DNA of 64,000 nt from an uncultured Ruminococcus sp. (GTDB taxonomy: Bacteria; Bacillota; Clostridia; Oscillospirales; Ruminococcaceae). The notes beneath the pieces were generated by a model. That model was not told the DNA's origin. It worked only from the letters and a program-made list of their open reading frames with translations, and searched no databases. The DNA lies in NCBI GenBank assembly GCA_947627275.1, contig CANQVK010000004.1:1-64000 (forward strand), given 5' to 3'. Below, one piece after another: positions 26,397-36,072 of this stretch. The position numbers and the translations under genes were made by a program. Each line of letters opens with the position of its first letter. The first letter of the stretch is position 1.

Positions 26397-26807
26397 TTAT
26401 AAATATTTTGCATAGTCCACGCCGACATAAGCAAGAGCGCTGTTTTTTATGACAATGCCGATTATCTTGCCCCAGTCGCCTGCACCTTCAACAAAATAGC
26501 TGATACTGTCGCTTTCGTGAATATCAACAATAAGTTCAAAGAACCAGCAGTATTTAAGAATATCCCTGACGTTTTCAAGTTTGTAATCTTCTGTACAGCT
26601 TTCGATAAGTCCTTGACAGATTTCGTCAATCATATCATCAGGCATTGAATTGAAATGTTCAATGCACTTTTCGGCATAGTCAGCAAGGGACAAATTTCTC
26701 AGGCATACGGAAAGCTCGTCGCTGTTTTCGTTTTTAAATATCTTGCTTTTGAAGCTGCCTCCTGCTATTCCCATAGGGGGATCAATTAATCTTAAATCTT
26801 TTATCAT
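26397..26807 (-). CDS. Uncharacterised 136-aa protein between leuD and leuB
   Basis: The protein has no signal peptide or membrane segment and is acidic, with helices in the centre (LADYAEKCIEHFNSMPDDMI) and a mixed C-terminus ending YVGVDYAKYL. I recognise no family with confidence; immunity-protein-like or SUKH/DUF folds are possible. Its ATG overlaps the leuD stop (TAATG), so translation is coupled. It interrupts the usual leuCDB order. Confidence 0.65.
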   Translation of the reverse strand: MIKDLRLIDPPMGIAGGSFKSKIFKNENSDELSVCLRNLSLADYAEKCIEHFNSMPDDMIDEICQGLIESCTEDYKLENVRDILKYCWFFELIVDIHESDSISYFVEGAGDWGKIIGIVIKNSALAYVGVDYAKYL

Positions 26808-27301
26808 TACTTGATTACGCCGTCAGCAATCGACTGAATAAGTCCGCCGTTTTCTATGATCTTCTGTACAAATTCGGGGAACGGCTCTGTTTTAAATTCC
26901 GCACCTGTTGTGAGGTTTTTAATTATGCCGTTATCGAGGTCGGCTTCGACCTTATCGCCCTCGGAGATGCCGTCAACTGCTTCTGGACACTCCACGATAG
27001 CAAGACCGATATTTATGGAGTTTCTGTAGAAGATCCTTGCAAAGCTTTTGGCGATAACAAGGGAAACGCCGCTTGCCTTGATTGCAATAGGAGCGTGTTC
27101 TCTTGACGAACCGCAGCCGAAATTCTGTCCTGCTGTGATGATGTCACCCGACTGAACACGGCTTACAAAGGTCTTGTCTAAGTCCTCCATACAGTGAGAC
27201 GCAAGCTCCTTGTGATCGCTTGTATTGAGGTAACGTGCAGGGATAATAACGTCCGTATCAACGTTATCGCCGTATTTTATAACATTTCCAGTGTATTTCA
27301 T
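26807..27301 (-). CDS. leuD: 3-isopropylmalate dehydratase small subunit
   Basis: The 164-residue subunit completes the isomerase that converts 2- to 3-isopropylmalate. [15 protein letters not shown] and [14 protein letters not shown], which position the substrate, are intact. I start at the ATG at 27301, which overlaps the leuC stop (ATGA) and has GGGAGG inside the end of leuC; longer in-frame starts reach into leuC without a site. It overlaps the next gene by one base. Confidence 0.95.
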   Translation of the reverse strand: MKYTGNVIKYGDNVDTDVIIPARYLNTSDHKELASHCMEDLDKTFVSRVQSGDIITAGQNFGCGSSREHAPIAIKASGVSLVIAKSFARIFYRNSINIGLAIVECPEAVDGISEGDKVEADLDNGIIKNLTTGAEFKTEPFPEFVQKIIENGGLIQSIADGVIK

Positions 27302-28566
27302 TTGCTCATTACCTCCCACGGACTTGAAATTTTACCTGTAATTGCGCTTGCTGCGGCAGTTGCAGGGCTTGCGAGGTAGACCTCTGATTCAACGTGTCCC
27401 ATTCTGCCTACGAAATTGCGGTTTGTTGTAGTTACGGCTCGCTCCCCTGCGGCAAGTATACCCATATATCCGCCGAGGCACGGACCGCAGGTAGGCGTTG
27501 AAACTACAGCTCCGGCTTCTATGAAAATTTTCAGCAATCCCTGTTCCATAGCGTCAAGGTATATCTGCTGAGTGGCAGGTATAACGATAACTCGTACTCC
27601 CTTGGCGCATTTTCTGCCGTTCATTATTTCAGCGGCAATCTGCAAATCTTCAAGCCTGCCGTTGGTGCATGAGCCGATAACGACCTGATCTATCTTTATA
27701 TCACCGATCTCGCCGAAGGTCTTAGCGTTTTCCGGAAGATGAGGGAAGGAAACGGTAGGTTCTATTTTTGACAGATCAATGTCGATCACCTCGTCGTACT
27801 GTGCGTCCTCGTCCGCCTTATATACAGCAGGCTCGGCAGCTCCGTGAGACTTGATATAATCGAGCGTTATCTGGTCAACCTCGAAGATACCGTTCTTTGC
27901 TCCGGCTTCGATAGCCATATTTGCGATGCAGAGTCGGTCTGCCATTGAAAGTGAAGCAAGTCCCTCTCCCGTAAATTCCATTGAGCGGTACAGTGCGCCG
28001 TCAACTCCGATCTTTCCGATAATGTGGAGTATAACGTCCTTGCCCGAAACGTATTTTTTGAGACTGCCCGTCAGGTTGAACTTAATAGCCGAGGGAACTT
28101 TGAACCAAGCCTTGCCGACAGCCATGCCGCACGCCATATCCGTTGAGCCTACTCCTGTGGAGAACGCTCCGAGAGCGCCGTATGTGCAGGTGTGAGAGTC
28201 TGCGCCGATCACGCAGTAACCTGCGGAAACAAGACCTTTTTCGGGGAGCAGGGCGTGTTCGATACCCATTTCGCCCACGTCGTAAAAGTGGGTAACGTCG
28301 TTTGCGCCGCAGAAGTCACGGCACATCTTGCACTGTTCCGCCGCTTTGATGTCCTTGTTGGGGACAAAATGATCCATGACCATTGTTACCTTGTCCTTAT
28401 CAAAAACGCCTTTTTTGTTCAGCTTTGCGAATTCCTTGATAGCCACGGGGGACGTAATATCGTTGCCCAGCACTAAATCGAGCTTTGCAAGGATAAGCTG
28501 TCCTGCCTGAACGCTGTCAAGTCCAGCATGAGCCGCAAGGATTTTCTGAGTCATTGTCATACCCAT
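27298..28566 (-). CDS. leuC: 3-isopropylmalate dehydratase large subunit
   Basis: This subunit of about 422 residues carries the 4Fe-4S cluster. The cluster cysteines are in GSCTNGR and [36 protein letters not shown] and the NRNFVGRMG segment are family hallmarks. The start is the ATG at 28566 with AAAGGA 9 bases upstream; another ATG at 28575 touches that site and is less likely. It follows an acyltransferase gene, with a small hairpin between. It overlaps leuD. Confidence 0.95.
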   Translation of the reverse strand: MGMTMTQKILAAHAGLDSVQAGQLILAKLDLVLGNDITSPVAIKEFAKLNKKGVFDKDKVTMVMDHFVPNKDIKAAEQCKMCRDFCGANDVTHFYDVGEMGIEHALLPEKGLVSAGYCVIGADSHTCTYGALGAFSTGVGSTDMACGMAVGKAWFKVPSAIKFNLTGSLKKYVSGKDVILHIIGKIGVDGALYRSMEFTGEGLASLSMADRLCIANMAIEAGAKNGIFEVDQITLDYIKSHGAAEPAVYKADEDAQYDEVIDIDLSKIEPTVSFPHLPENAKTFGEIGDIKIDQVVIGSCTNGRLEDLQIAAEIMNGRKCAKGVRVIVIPATQQIYLDAMEQGLLKIFIEAGAVVSTPTCGPCLGGYMGILAAGERAVTTTNRNFVGRMGHVESEVYLASPATAAASAITGKISSPWEVMSK

Positions 28567-28587
28567 GTTTATCATTCCTTTCAGATA

Positions 28588-28626
28588 TAAGGCATCTGAC
28601 GCACGATCTCTGTGCGGTGCTGCCTT
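28588..28626 (-). other. Hairpin in the leuC 5' region
   Basis: CGCAC (28600-28604) pairs with GTGCG (28612-28616), extended with a mismatch by GGCA and TGCC. There is no T run on the minus strand, so I call it an RNA hairpin of unknown use, not a terminator. Confidence 0.4.
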
Positions 28627-28684
28627 AATTTAGTTATCTATTATTAATGAATACCATCCAATATCCTTTATCTCATTCAAAGCA

Positions 28685-29827
28685 TCAGGTATTACAGGAG
28701 GATTTTTTCGGAAGTTTCTTTTTCACCGCTGTCAAAATGTCAGCTGATTTCCCGAATATAAAATTTATTATAACAGACGATATAAGCGACATTGCAAGAA
28801 GTATAAGCAGATCTGCCCATATGCTCCTTGTGCAGTAAACGATTTTTGTGGCTTCGAGGAAGTAGTAGCAGTAAAATGAATGGATAAGCCATATATTTGT
28901 ACTGTGGCTGCCTATATATCCGAAAATCTTTTTAACAGGCTTTATACCGTCAAAGAACTTCGATACAAGCACTGTAAATGCGATTACATATATAATATCA
29001 AGTAAATCGCCAAGAACATAACCTCTGCACCACATAACTGCAAAAACCGCAATAAGGGATACGATCGTACTGCATGGTATTTTTGAAAGCTGTTCCTTTA
29101 GTTTAACTATTGCATCAAATTTCGCAAATGTTATTCCGGCAAAAAAACACGGGGCAGGATTAACTAACGTCAGCAGTCTTTTATAAAAGAAGTTGTTTTC
29201 AAGTATGTTAAAATTGCTGAAGGACTGAAGCGCAGGGAAAAAACTTCTTGTGAGAATGTCTATCATGAATACGATAAACAGTTCAACGACAAAATACTTG
29301 TTTTTCTTTGTGGCAATACAATAGAACGTTCCCATAAACATTACGCATATATATGTCTGTATAAACCACCATTCACTGTTTATGCTGTCAGACATAGCAA
29401 AGAAGTTTGATACAACCACTGTTATAAGCGTTTTCATATCCTGTACATCATATCTTGTGCAGAGATAGCAGATATCGTCCCCTGAACGCCGGAAAAATAT
29501 AAACGCTATAGGTACGAATATCACGAATACCTTCCAATAGCTTTTAAAAAGTCCGATAACTGAATTTAACAGAGAATATTTTCCTGATTCCATACGCTTA
29601 TACATACCATATCCGCCGAGAAAGAAGAAAACAGCCACGCATAGTCGTACATTTGTCGCAAGATTTCCCAGATAACCTTCTGTAACAAATCCTTCCCACA
29701 GGGAATTGAATCCCTCAAAACCTTGGGGATAGCGGTTGGCGAATGCAGCGAGATGGTGAAGAAGCATCATTACAACCGCTATACCCTTCAATGCCTTTGT
29801 ATCTTCACGGCTAAACTCACTATGCAT
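28685..29827 (-). CDS. Acyltransferase 3-family membrane protein
   Basis: The 380-residue protein has about ten membrane helices. It starts like other acyltransferase 3 proteins ([19 protein letters not shown], with the catalytic histidine), followed by [18 protein letters not shown] and the late [17 protein letters not shown] helix. Such proteins transfer acyl groups to exported sugars or peptidoglycan. Its ATG overlaps the end of ilvD by 8 bases, placing it inside the branched-chain amino acid run, where no acyl transfer is needed. The target is unknown. Confidence 0.85.
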   Translation of the reverse strand: MHSEFSREDTKALKGIAVVMMLLHHLAAFANRYPQGFEGFNSLWEGFVTEGYLGNLATNVRLCVAVFFFLGGYGMYKRMESGKYSLLNSVIGLFKSYWKVFVIFVPIAFIFFRRSGDDICYLCTRYDVQDMKTLITVVVSNFFAMSDSINSEWWFIQTYICVMFMGTFYCIATKKNKYFVVELFIVFMIDILTRSFFPALQSFSNFNILENNFFYKRLLTLVNPAPCFFAGITFAKFDAIVKLKEQLSKIPCSTIVSLIAVFAVMWCRGYVLGDLLDIIYVIAFTVLVSKFFDGIKPVKKIFGYIGSHSTNIWLIHSFYCYYFLEATKIVYCTRSIWADLLILLAMSLISSVIINFIFGKSADILTAVKKKLPKKSSCNT

Positions 29828-31481
29828 TTATTATCGCGCCCTTGTCAGCAGAGGAAACCATAGCCGCGTAGCGTTTGAGATAGCCTGTGATATTTTCCTT
29901 TTTCTTGATAGGCATAGTCTTTCTGCGCTCTTCAAGCTCCTCATCGGAGACTTCAAGAGTAATGCTGTAGTTGGGAATGTCGATAGAGATAATATCGCCG
30001 TCCTTGACGTAAGCTATCGTACCGCCGTTTACAGCTTCGGGAGAAACGTGACCGATAGCCGCGCCACGAGTAGCTCCGCTGAAACGTCCGTCCGTGATAA
30101 GCGCGACTGTCGAGCCTAAGCCTGCTCCCTGAATAGCGGAAGTCGGCGAAAGCATTTCACGCATTCCCGGACCGCCGGCAGGTCCTTCGTAGCGGATAAC
30201 AACAACGTCTCCTGCCTTGATACCGCCCTCGTAGATGACCTTGATAGCTTCCTCCTCGCTGTCGAAAACACGAGCAGGACCTTTGTGTACAAGCATTTCA
30301 GGAGCGACTGCGCTTCTCTTGACAACGCAGCGGTCGGGAGCAAGATTTCCACGGAGAACGGCGATTCCGCCTGTTTCGCTGTACGGGTTGTCAATGGGAC
30401 GTATCGTTTCAGGGTCTTTATTTATACAGCCGGAGATGTTTTCGCCGACCGTCTTTCCTGTGCAGGTCATGCAGTCAAGATTTATAAGATTTTTCTTTGA
30501 AAGCTCGTTAAGTACAGCGTAAACGCCGCCGGCTTCGTTGAGGTCTTCCATATATGTATGACCTGCCGGAGCAAGGTGGCAGAGGTTCGGAGTTTTGGCG
30601 CTTATATCGTTTGCAATATCAAGGTTTATATTAACTCCGCATTCGTTTGCAATTGCCGGAAGATGAAGCATACTGTTTGTCGAACAGCCAAGAGCCATAT
30701 CGGCGGTAAGTGCGTTATGGAAAGCCTTTTCCGTCATAATGTCAAGGGGACGTATGTTCTTTCTGTAAAGCTCCATTACCTGCATACCAGCCATTTTAGC
30801 AAGTTTTATTCTTTCAGAGTAAACGGCAGGTATAGTGCCGTTGCCCTTTAGTCCCATTCCGAGGACTTCCGTAAGACAGTTCATGGAGTTTGCGGTGTAC
30901 ATTCCCGAACATGAACCGCAGGTGGGGCAGGCATGGTTTTCGTATTCTTCAACGTCCTCTGCCGACATTTTTCCTGCCGAGTAAGCGCCTACGGCTTCAA
31001 ACATAGAGGAAAGGGACGTCTTTTTGCCTTTGACGTGACCTGCAAGCATAGGACCGCCGCTTACGAAAATAGTCGGAACGTTGATACGGGCAGCCGCCAT
31101 GAGAAGTCCGGGGACGTTTTTGTCGCAGTTCGGAACCATAACAAGCGCGTCGAAATGGTGCGCAAGAGCCATACATTCCGTGGAATCGGCGATAAGGTCG
31201 CGTGTAACAAGAGAATACTTCATTCCCGTATGTCCCATTGCTATACCGTCGCATACCGCTATTGCAGGGAATACTACAGGCGTACCGCCGTTCATGGCAA
31301 CGCCTAATTTTACGGCTTCAACAATTTTATCTATATTCATATGTCCCGGAACGATCTCGTTATATGACGAAACAATTCCGACAAGAGGACGCTTCATTTC
31401 CTCTTTTGTATGTCCGAGAGCGTTGAAAAGTGAACGCTGTGACGCTTTTTCAACACCCTCGCAAAAATAATTTCCGCTCAT
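29820..31481 (-). CDS. ilvD: Dihydroxy-acid dehydratase
   Basis: The 553-residue iron-sulfur enzyme makes the 2-oxo acids of valine and isoleucine. [16 protein letters not shown] and [20 protein letters not shown] supply cluster cysteines; [20 protein letters not shown] near the C-terminus holds the catalytic serine region. GAGGTG precedes the ATG. It overlaps the acyltransferase gene downstream and follows a 207-residue unknown gene. Confidence 0.96.
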   Translation of the reverse strand: MSGNYFCEGVEKASQRSLFNALGHTKEEMKRPLVGIVSSYNEIVPGHMNIDKIVEAVKLGVAMNGGTPVVFPAIAVCDGIAMGHTGMKYSLVTRDLIADSTECMALAHHFDALVMVPNCDKNVPGLLMAAARINVPTIFVSGGPMLAGHVKGKKTSLSSMFEAVGAYSAGKMSAEDVEEYENHACPTCGSCSGMYTANSMNCLTEVLGMGLKGNGTIPAVYSERIKLAKMAGMQVMELYRKNIRPLDIMTEKAFHNALTADMALGCSTNSMLHLPAIANECGVNINLDIANDISAKTPNLCHLAPAGHTYMEDLNEAGGVYAVLNELSKKNLINLDCMTCTGKTVGENISGCINKDPETIRPIDNPYSETGGIAVLRGNLAPDRCVVKRSAVAPEMLVHKGPARVFDSEEEAIKVIYEGGIKAGDVVVIRYEGPAGGPGMREMLSPTSAIQGAGLGSTVALITDGRFSGATRGAAIGHVSPEAVNGGTIAYVKDGDIISIDIPNYSITLEVSDEELEERRKTMPIKKKENITGYLKRYAAMVSSADKGAIINA

Positions 31482-31499
31482 TTTATTTCACCTCATTAA

Positions 31500-32123
31500 T
31501 TAAGTTTCAGTATATGTCGAAGCAGCTTCGTCAAGGGCGGCTATAAGCTTTTTTTCAAGTGGAGTTCCTTCAATATCCTTGTTGCAAGTAAGTCCGAACG
31601 CTTCACGCTCCCTTGCCGTACCGTCCCTGAAACCGTAGCAGTAAAGGTTTTTTCCGAAGTAGTCAAGTCTTGTTTTGAATGCAAAATATTTGTTGTCAAG
31701 TTTTACATATCCCTTGCCGACAGGATTTCCGCTGGCGACTGCATTGTATACGTCGTCATAAGGTCCGATGGATATATCCGGATAAATGTTTGAATATTCA
31801 GTAAAATCTTCGTTGCTGTACGGTTCGTACTGATAAGACGGATCAAGTTCGCAGTGGCTGTCGAATTCTATAAAATCTCCCGAAAGCCTGAAGGTATAGT
31901 TTTTATCAGCGTACTCTTTTTCAATGAGTACTGATTCTTTTGCAGGAATGCTTCCTGAATCAAGAATATTCTGCGGAGTTTTCTGGGCAGGAGCAGCAGA
32001 GGGTGCAGGCTTTGTATTTTTCGGAGCTGATGCCGGAGGAGCCGCCTGTGAAGAAGAATTAAGCTGTTTGCTGACAGTTTCCGCCGTATTGATTATTTTT
32101 TTCAGCGAATCAAAAAATCCCAT
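31500..32123 (-). CDS. Uncharacterised protein with Ala/Pro linker
   Basis: The 207-residue protein starts MGFFDSLKKIINTAETVSKQ (amphipathic helix), then has a disordered Ser/Ala/Pro/Lys stretch (residues 24-50), then a folded mixed domain with several aromatic residues (EKEYADKNYTFRLSG, YVKLDNKYFAFKTRLDYF). There is no signal or membrane segment. AAAGGA precedes the ATG. It sits between ilvC and ilvD. I do not recognise a family. Confidence 0.65.
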   Translation of the reverse strand: MGFFDSLKKIINTAETVSKQLNSSSQAAPPASAPKNTKPAPSAAPAQKTPQNILDSGSIPAKESVLIEKEYADKNYTFRLSGDFIEFDSHCELDPSYQYEPYSNEDFTEYSNIYPDISIGPYDDVYNAVASGNPVGKGYVKLDNKYFAFKTRLDYFGKNLYCYGFRDGTAREREAFGLTCNKDIEGTPLEKKLIAALDEAASTYTET

Positions 32124-32140
32124 AGTTATAATCCTTTCAT

Positions 32141-32205
32141 AAAAGCGCTGCTTACCCGGAGAAAATCGGGAAAGCAGCGGCGTACATTCCGATCAATCAA
32201 TCGGA
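32141..32205 (-). terminator. Terminator after ilvC and second hairpin
   Basis: On the minus strand CGCTGCTT-CCCG (32179-32167) pairs with CGGG-AAGCAGCG (32158-32146), followed by CTTTTATG. A smaller TCCGAT/ATCGGA hairpin precedes it at 32188-32205. It should limit transcription from ilvBNC into the genes beyond. Confidence 0.7.
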
Positions 32206-32220
32206 GAATATTTTGTGTGA

Positions 32221-33273
<1,053 letters not shown>

Positions 33274-33374
33274 TTAAAAATAATTAATATATGTAATTGC
33301 TTTTTGAGCAATTATATTTTAGTTAAGCGCCTGCCCATATAGGCAATGGCATTAAATTAATGGCATACGTGACG

Positions 33375-33887
33375 TCATTTCTCCGTTTTCAGGCAGTTTT
33401 CTCCTCTTTCGATAGCGACCATACCCGTGCGGCACATTTCCATAACGCCGTAGGGCTTCATAAGCTCGATAAAAGCGTCTATTTTGGACGTTTCACCCGT
33501 CAGCTCGCATACAAGAGCCGTCGGCGAGTAATCGACTATCTTTGAGCGGAATATTTCTACAGCCGTCATAATGTCCTGACGTGTGGACGGAGTGTTTCTT
33601 ACCTTTATAAGAAGCAGTTCCCTGATGACCGTTTCACGGGGATCGAGAACTTCGACCTCTTTAACGTCATGGAGCTTTTCAAGCTGTCTCACAATGCGTT
33701 CCTTGATGTCGTCGTCGCCGTGGAAAACTACGGTGATACGGGAAAATCCGCTTGATTCCGTTTCTCCCACCGTAAGGCAGTCGATGTTGAAGCCGCGGCG
33801 AGTGAACATTCCCGAAACTCTCGAAAGCACGCCGCTTATATTAGATACGATAACGCCGATAACGTACTGATTATTCATATTTTCCAT
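33375..33887 (-). CDS. ilvN: Acetolactate synthase small (regulatory) subunit
   Basis: The 170-residue subunit binds valine and controls the large subunit. An N-terminal ACT domain is evident (VIGVIVSNISGVLSRVSGMF, GFNIDCLTVGET), followed by the second ferredoxin-like half (KVRNTPSTRQDIMTAVEIFRSK). I use the ATG at 33887 with GAGGTG 6 bases upstream, 10 bases after the ilvB stop. Confidence 0.95.
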   Translation of the reverse strand: MENMNNQYVIGVIVSNISGVLSRVSGMFTRRGFNIDCLTVGETESSGFSRITVVFHGDDDIKERIVRQLEKLHDVKEVEVLDPRETVIRELLLIKVRNTPSTRQDIMTAVEIFRSKIVDYSPTALVCELTGETSKIDAFIELMKPYGVMEMCRTGMVAIERGENCLKTEK

Positions 33888-33897
33888 ATTCAGCACC

Positions 33898-35637
33898 TCA
33901 CTTTATTTCCGTGATAATGTCTTCGATAGAGCCGCCGGGGGGAAGCATCGGAAGAACGAATTCATTGCAGTCAACGGCGCAGTCAATAAGGAACGGACCG
34001 TTGTGAGCAAACGCTTCCGCAGCTGCATTTTCAAGCTCCTCTGCGGTAAACGCCCTTGCAGCTTTAGCGCCGAAAGCTTCGGCAAGCTTTACGAAATCCG
34101 TCTGACGGTCGAGAGTTGTGTTGGAGTATCTCTTGTCGAAGAACAGCGTCTGCCATTGGCGAACCATGCCGAGAACGCCGTTGTTCATGATAACGATAAC
34201 AACAGGGGTGTTCTGCGATACCGCAGTGGCAAGCTCGTTGAGGTTCATGCCGAAGCTGCCGTCTCCCGTAAAGAGGATAGAACGTTTTCCCTCGGCAGAT
34301 GCCGCGCCGATCGCCGCGCCGAGTCCATAGCCCATAGTACCCAGTCCGCCGCTTGTAAGGAACGTGCGCGGGTGTTTAAAGGGATAACGCTGAGCTGTCC
34401 ACATCTGGTGCTGACCTACGTCCGTAACGATGATGTCATGCTCATCGGCTTTTTCACTTATAATATCAATTATCTTGTATGGCGAAAGGCGGTTTTCCGC
34501 AGGAACGCCCATCATGCTGCAAGGCTTTGTGCAGTTTCCGCATTTCTTTTCAAAGGCGGAAGCGGCGGCGCTTTCAAGACGGTGTTTTTCCTCCGTGCGA
34601 AGCTCCTCGATACGAGCGTCCCACTCGGGTCGTTCAACGATCGAAAGCATGGGGATGAGCCTGAAGAGCGAATCCTTGATGTCTCCCTGTATAGCGAGAT
34701 TCGAGGTAATATTTTTGTCAAGCTCCGCCGAGTCTATATCAATATGTATAATGCTGAAATTTTTGTTGAAACGGTTCTTGTCGCCTGTAGCGCGGTCGGA
34801 AAATCTTGCTCCGAGAGCTATGACCAGATCCGCTTCGTCCTGCGCAACAGATGACGCATAATGACCGTGCATTCCGTTCATTCCGAGAAACCTTGGGTGA
34901 TCGTTCGGGATAGCGGAAAGTCCCATAAGAGAGCAGCCGATGGGAGCGTCGATCTTTTCGGCTAATTGAAGCAGTTCGGCAGACGCCTTGCCCGAGATTA
35001 TGCCGCCGCCGAAGTAAATATACGGACGCTTTGCGTTCTTTATCATTTCCGCAGCTTGTCTGAGCTTGCTTTCCGAGGCGAAGCTCAGGGGGAAAGGACG
35101 AACGGGGTCTTTTTTAGGTTCAAAGTCCCATACAGCGGTCTGAACGTCTTTCGGAATATCGACAAGAACAGGGCCGGGTCTGCCGGATTTGGCGATCTTA
35201 AAGGCTGTACGGAGAGTGTCGGCAAGTTCCCGGATGTCCTTAACGATAAAGTTATGCTTTGTTATCGGCATAGTTATGCCGACAATATCGACCTCCTGAA
35301 AGCTGTCCCGACCGATAAGAGCCGTGGGGACGTTGCCGGTGATAGCAACAAGGGGGACTGAATCAAGATAAGCGGTAGCGATTCCCGTGACGAGATTTGT
35401 AGCTCCCGGACCTGATGTGGCGATACATACGCCGACCTTGCCGGTTGCCCTTGCATAGCCGTCTGCGGCATGGGATGCGCCCTGTTCATGAGCGGTAAGG
35501 ATATGATTTATCCTGCCGCTGTTGAGGTATAGTTCATCGAAAATGTTGATAGCCTGACCGCCGGGGTAGCCGAAAACGGTATCGCAGCCTTGTTCTATCA
35601 GGGTCTCAACAATAATTTTAGCGCCTGAGATCTTCAT
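33898..35637 (-). CDS. ilvB: Acetolactate synthase large (catalytic) subunit
   Basis: The 579-residue TPP enzyme joins pyruvate with pyruvate or 2-oxobutanoate, the common step to valine, leucine and isoleucine. The essential glutamate is in LTAHEQGASHAADGYARA; the TPP motif runs GDGSFGMNLNELATAV to MNNGVLGMV; the GARFSDRATGD segment binds FAD. It is headed by a leader peptide and terminator, so its transcription is attenuated by branched-chain aminoacyl-tRNA supply (inference). Confidence 0.96.
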   Translation of the reverse strand: MKISGAKIIVETLIEQGCDTVFGYPGGQAINIFDELYLNSGRINHILTAHEQGASHAADGYARATGKVGVCIATSGPGATNLVTGIATAYLDSVPLVAITGNVPTALIGRDSFQEVDIVGITMPITKHNFIVKDIRELADTLRTAFKIAKSGRPGPVLVDIPKDVQTAVWDFEPKKDPVRPFPLSFASESKLRQAAEMIKNAKRPYIYFGGGIISGKASAELLQLAEKIDAPIGCSLMGLSAIPNDHPRFLGMNGMHGHYASSVAQDEADLVIALGARFSDRATGDKNRFNKNFSIIHIDIDSAELDKNITSNLAIQGDIKDSLFRLIPMLSIVERPEWDARIEELRTEEKHRLESAAASAFEKKCGNCTKPCSMMGVPAENRLSPYKIIDIISEKADEHDIIVTDVGQHQMWTAQRYPFKHPRTFLTSGGLGTMGYGLGAAIGAASAEGKRSILFTGDGSFGMNLNELATAVSQNTPVVIVIMNNGVLGMVRQWQTLFFDKRYSNTTLDRQTDFVKLAEAFGAKAARAFTAEELENAAAEAFAHNGPFLIDCAVDCNEFVLPMLPPGGSIEDIITEIK

Positions 35638-35694
35638 TTTACTTTCCTCTTTACGTTGATGATTTTGGTATTTTAGACAGTGATTGCAGACATT

Positions 35695-35718
35695 TACTCG
35701 CTGTGAGAGCGGCGAGTA
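35695..35718 (-). other. Second hairpin of the ilvB leader
   Basis: TACTCGC (35695-35701) and GCGAGTA (35712-35718) form a 7-bp stem between the attenuator terminator and ilvB. It lacks a T run and may protect or space the mRNA. Confidence 0.4.
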
Positions 35719-35732
35719 CGGGTCTGATTAAC

Positions 35733-35760
35733 AAAAAACCTCCGACTTCTGCCGGAGGTT
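35733..35760 (-). terminator. Attenuator terminator of the ilvB leader
   Basis: On the minus strand AACCTCCG pairs with CGGAGGTT around GCAGAAGT, followed by six T. It lies 25 bases after the leader-peptide stop, the classic attenuator position. Confidence 0.85.
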
Positions 35761-35785
35761 ATGCTTTATACGCAAAAGCGACATA

Positions 35786-35890
35786 TCAAGCAAAAGCACC
35801 ATTCGGGCAGAATGAATAACGACTACAGCCGCCAATGACCGTGCCGCTGATTATAATGACGCTAACGGAAGAAAAATAAGCCGTTTTCAT
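35786..35890 (-). CDS. ilvB operon leader peptide
   Basis: This 34-codon reading frame has its own AAAGGAG, 9 bases ahead of ATG. It encodes a run rich in branched-chain codons (VSVIIISGTVIGG at residues 9-21) and ends 25 bases before a strong terminator. Slow translation of these Val/Ile codons when charged tRNA is scarce would let RNA polymerase read into ilvB. The C-terminal part (CSRYSFCPNGAFA) is unlike classical leaders and has no obvious purpose. Function is inferred from layout. Confidence 0.8.
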   Translation of the reverse strand: MKTAYFSSVSVIIISGTVIGGCSRYSFCPNGAFA

Positions 35891-35925
35891 TACAGTCTGC
35901 TCCTTTAAAAAATGCTATTGAAATA

Positions 35926-35954
35926 ATTATATCACTTTTCCTCTGGAAAATCAA
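35926..35954 (-). promoter_or_regulatory. Promoter of the ilvB leader
   Basis: Minus-strand TTGATT (35954-35949), 17-base spacer, TATAAT (35931-35926); the leader ATG follows at 35890. Confidence 0.8.
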
Positions 35955-36072
35955 TAGCAGCGGAACAATTTGGCAATATCGTATATTTTAAACATTTTTT
36001 GTTGTACACATTCAACAGTTTGCTTTTGTTGAGGATTGGTATACTCACCATTCTTAATTCAAGCAACTTTAT

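Noticed and set aside
35786-35890. T-box for ilvB
   Set aside because: No T-box core (GGTACCGCG-like) is present between the promoter and ilvB; the leader peptide and terminator explain the region.
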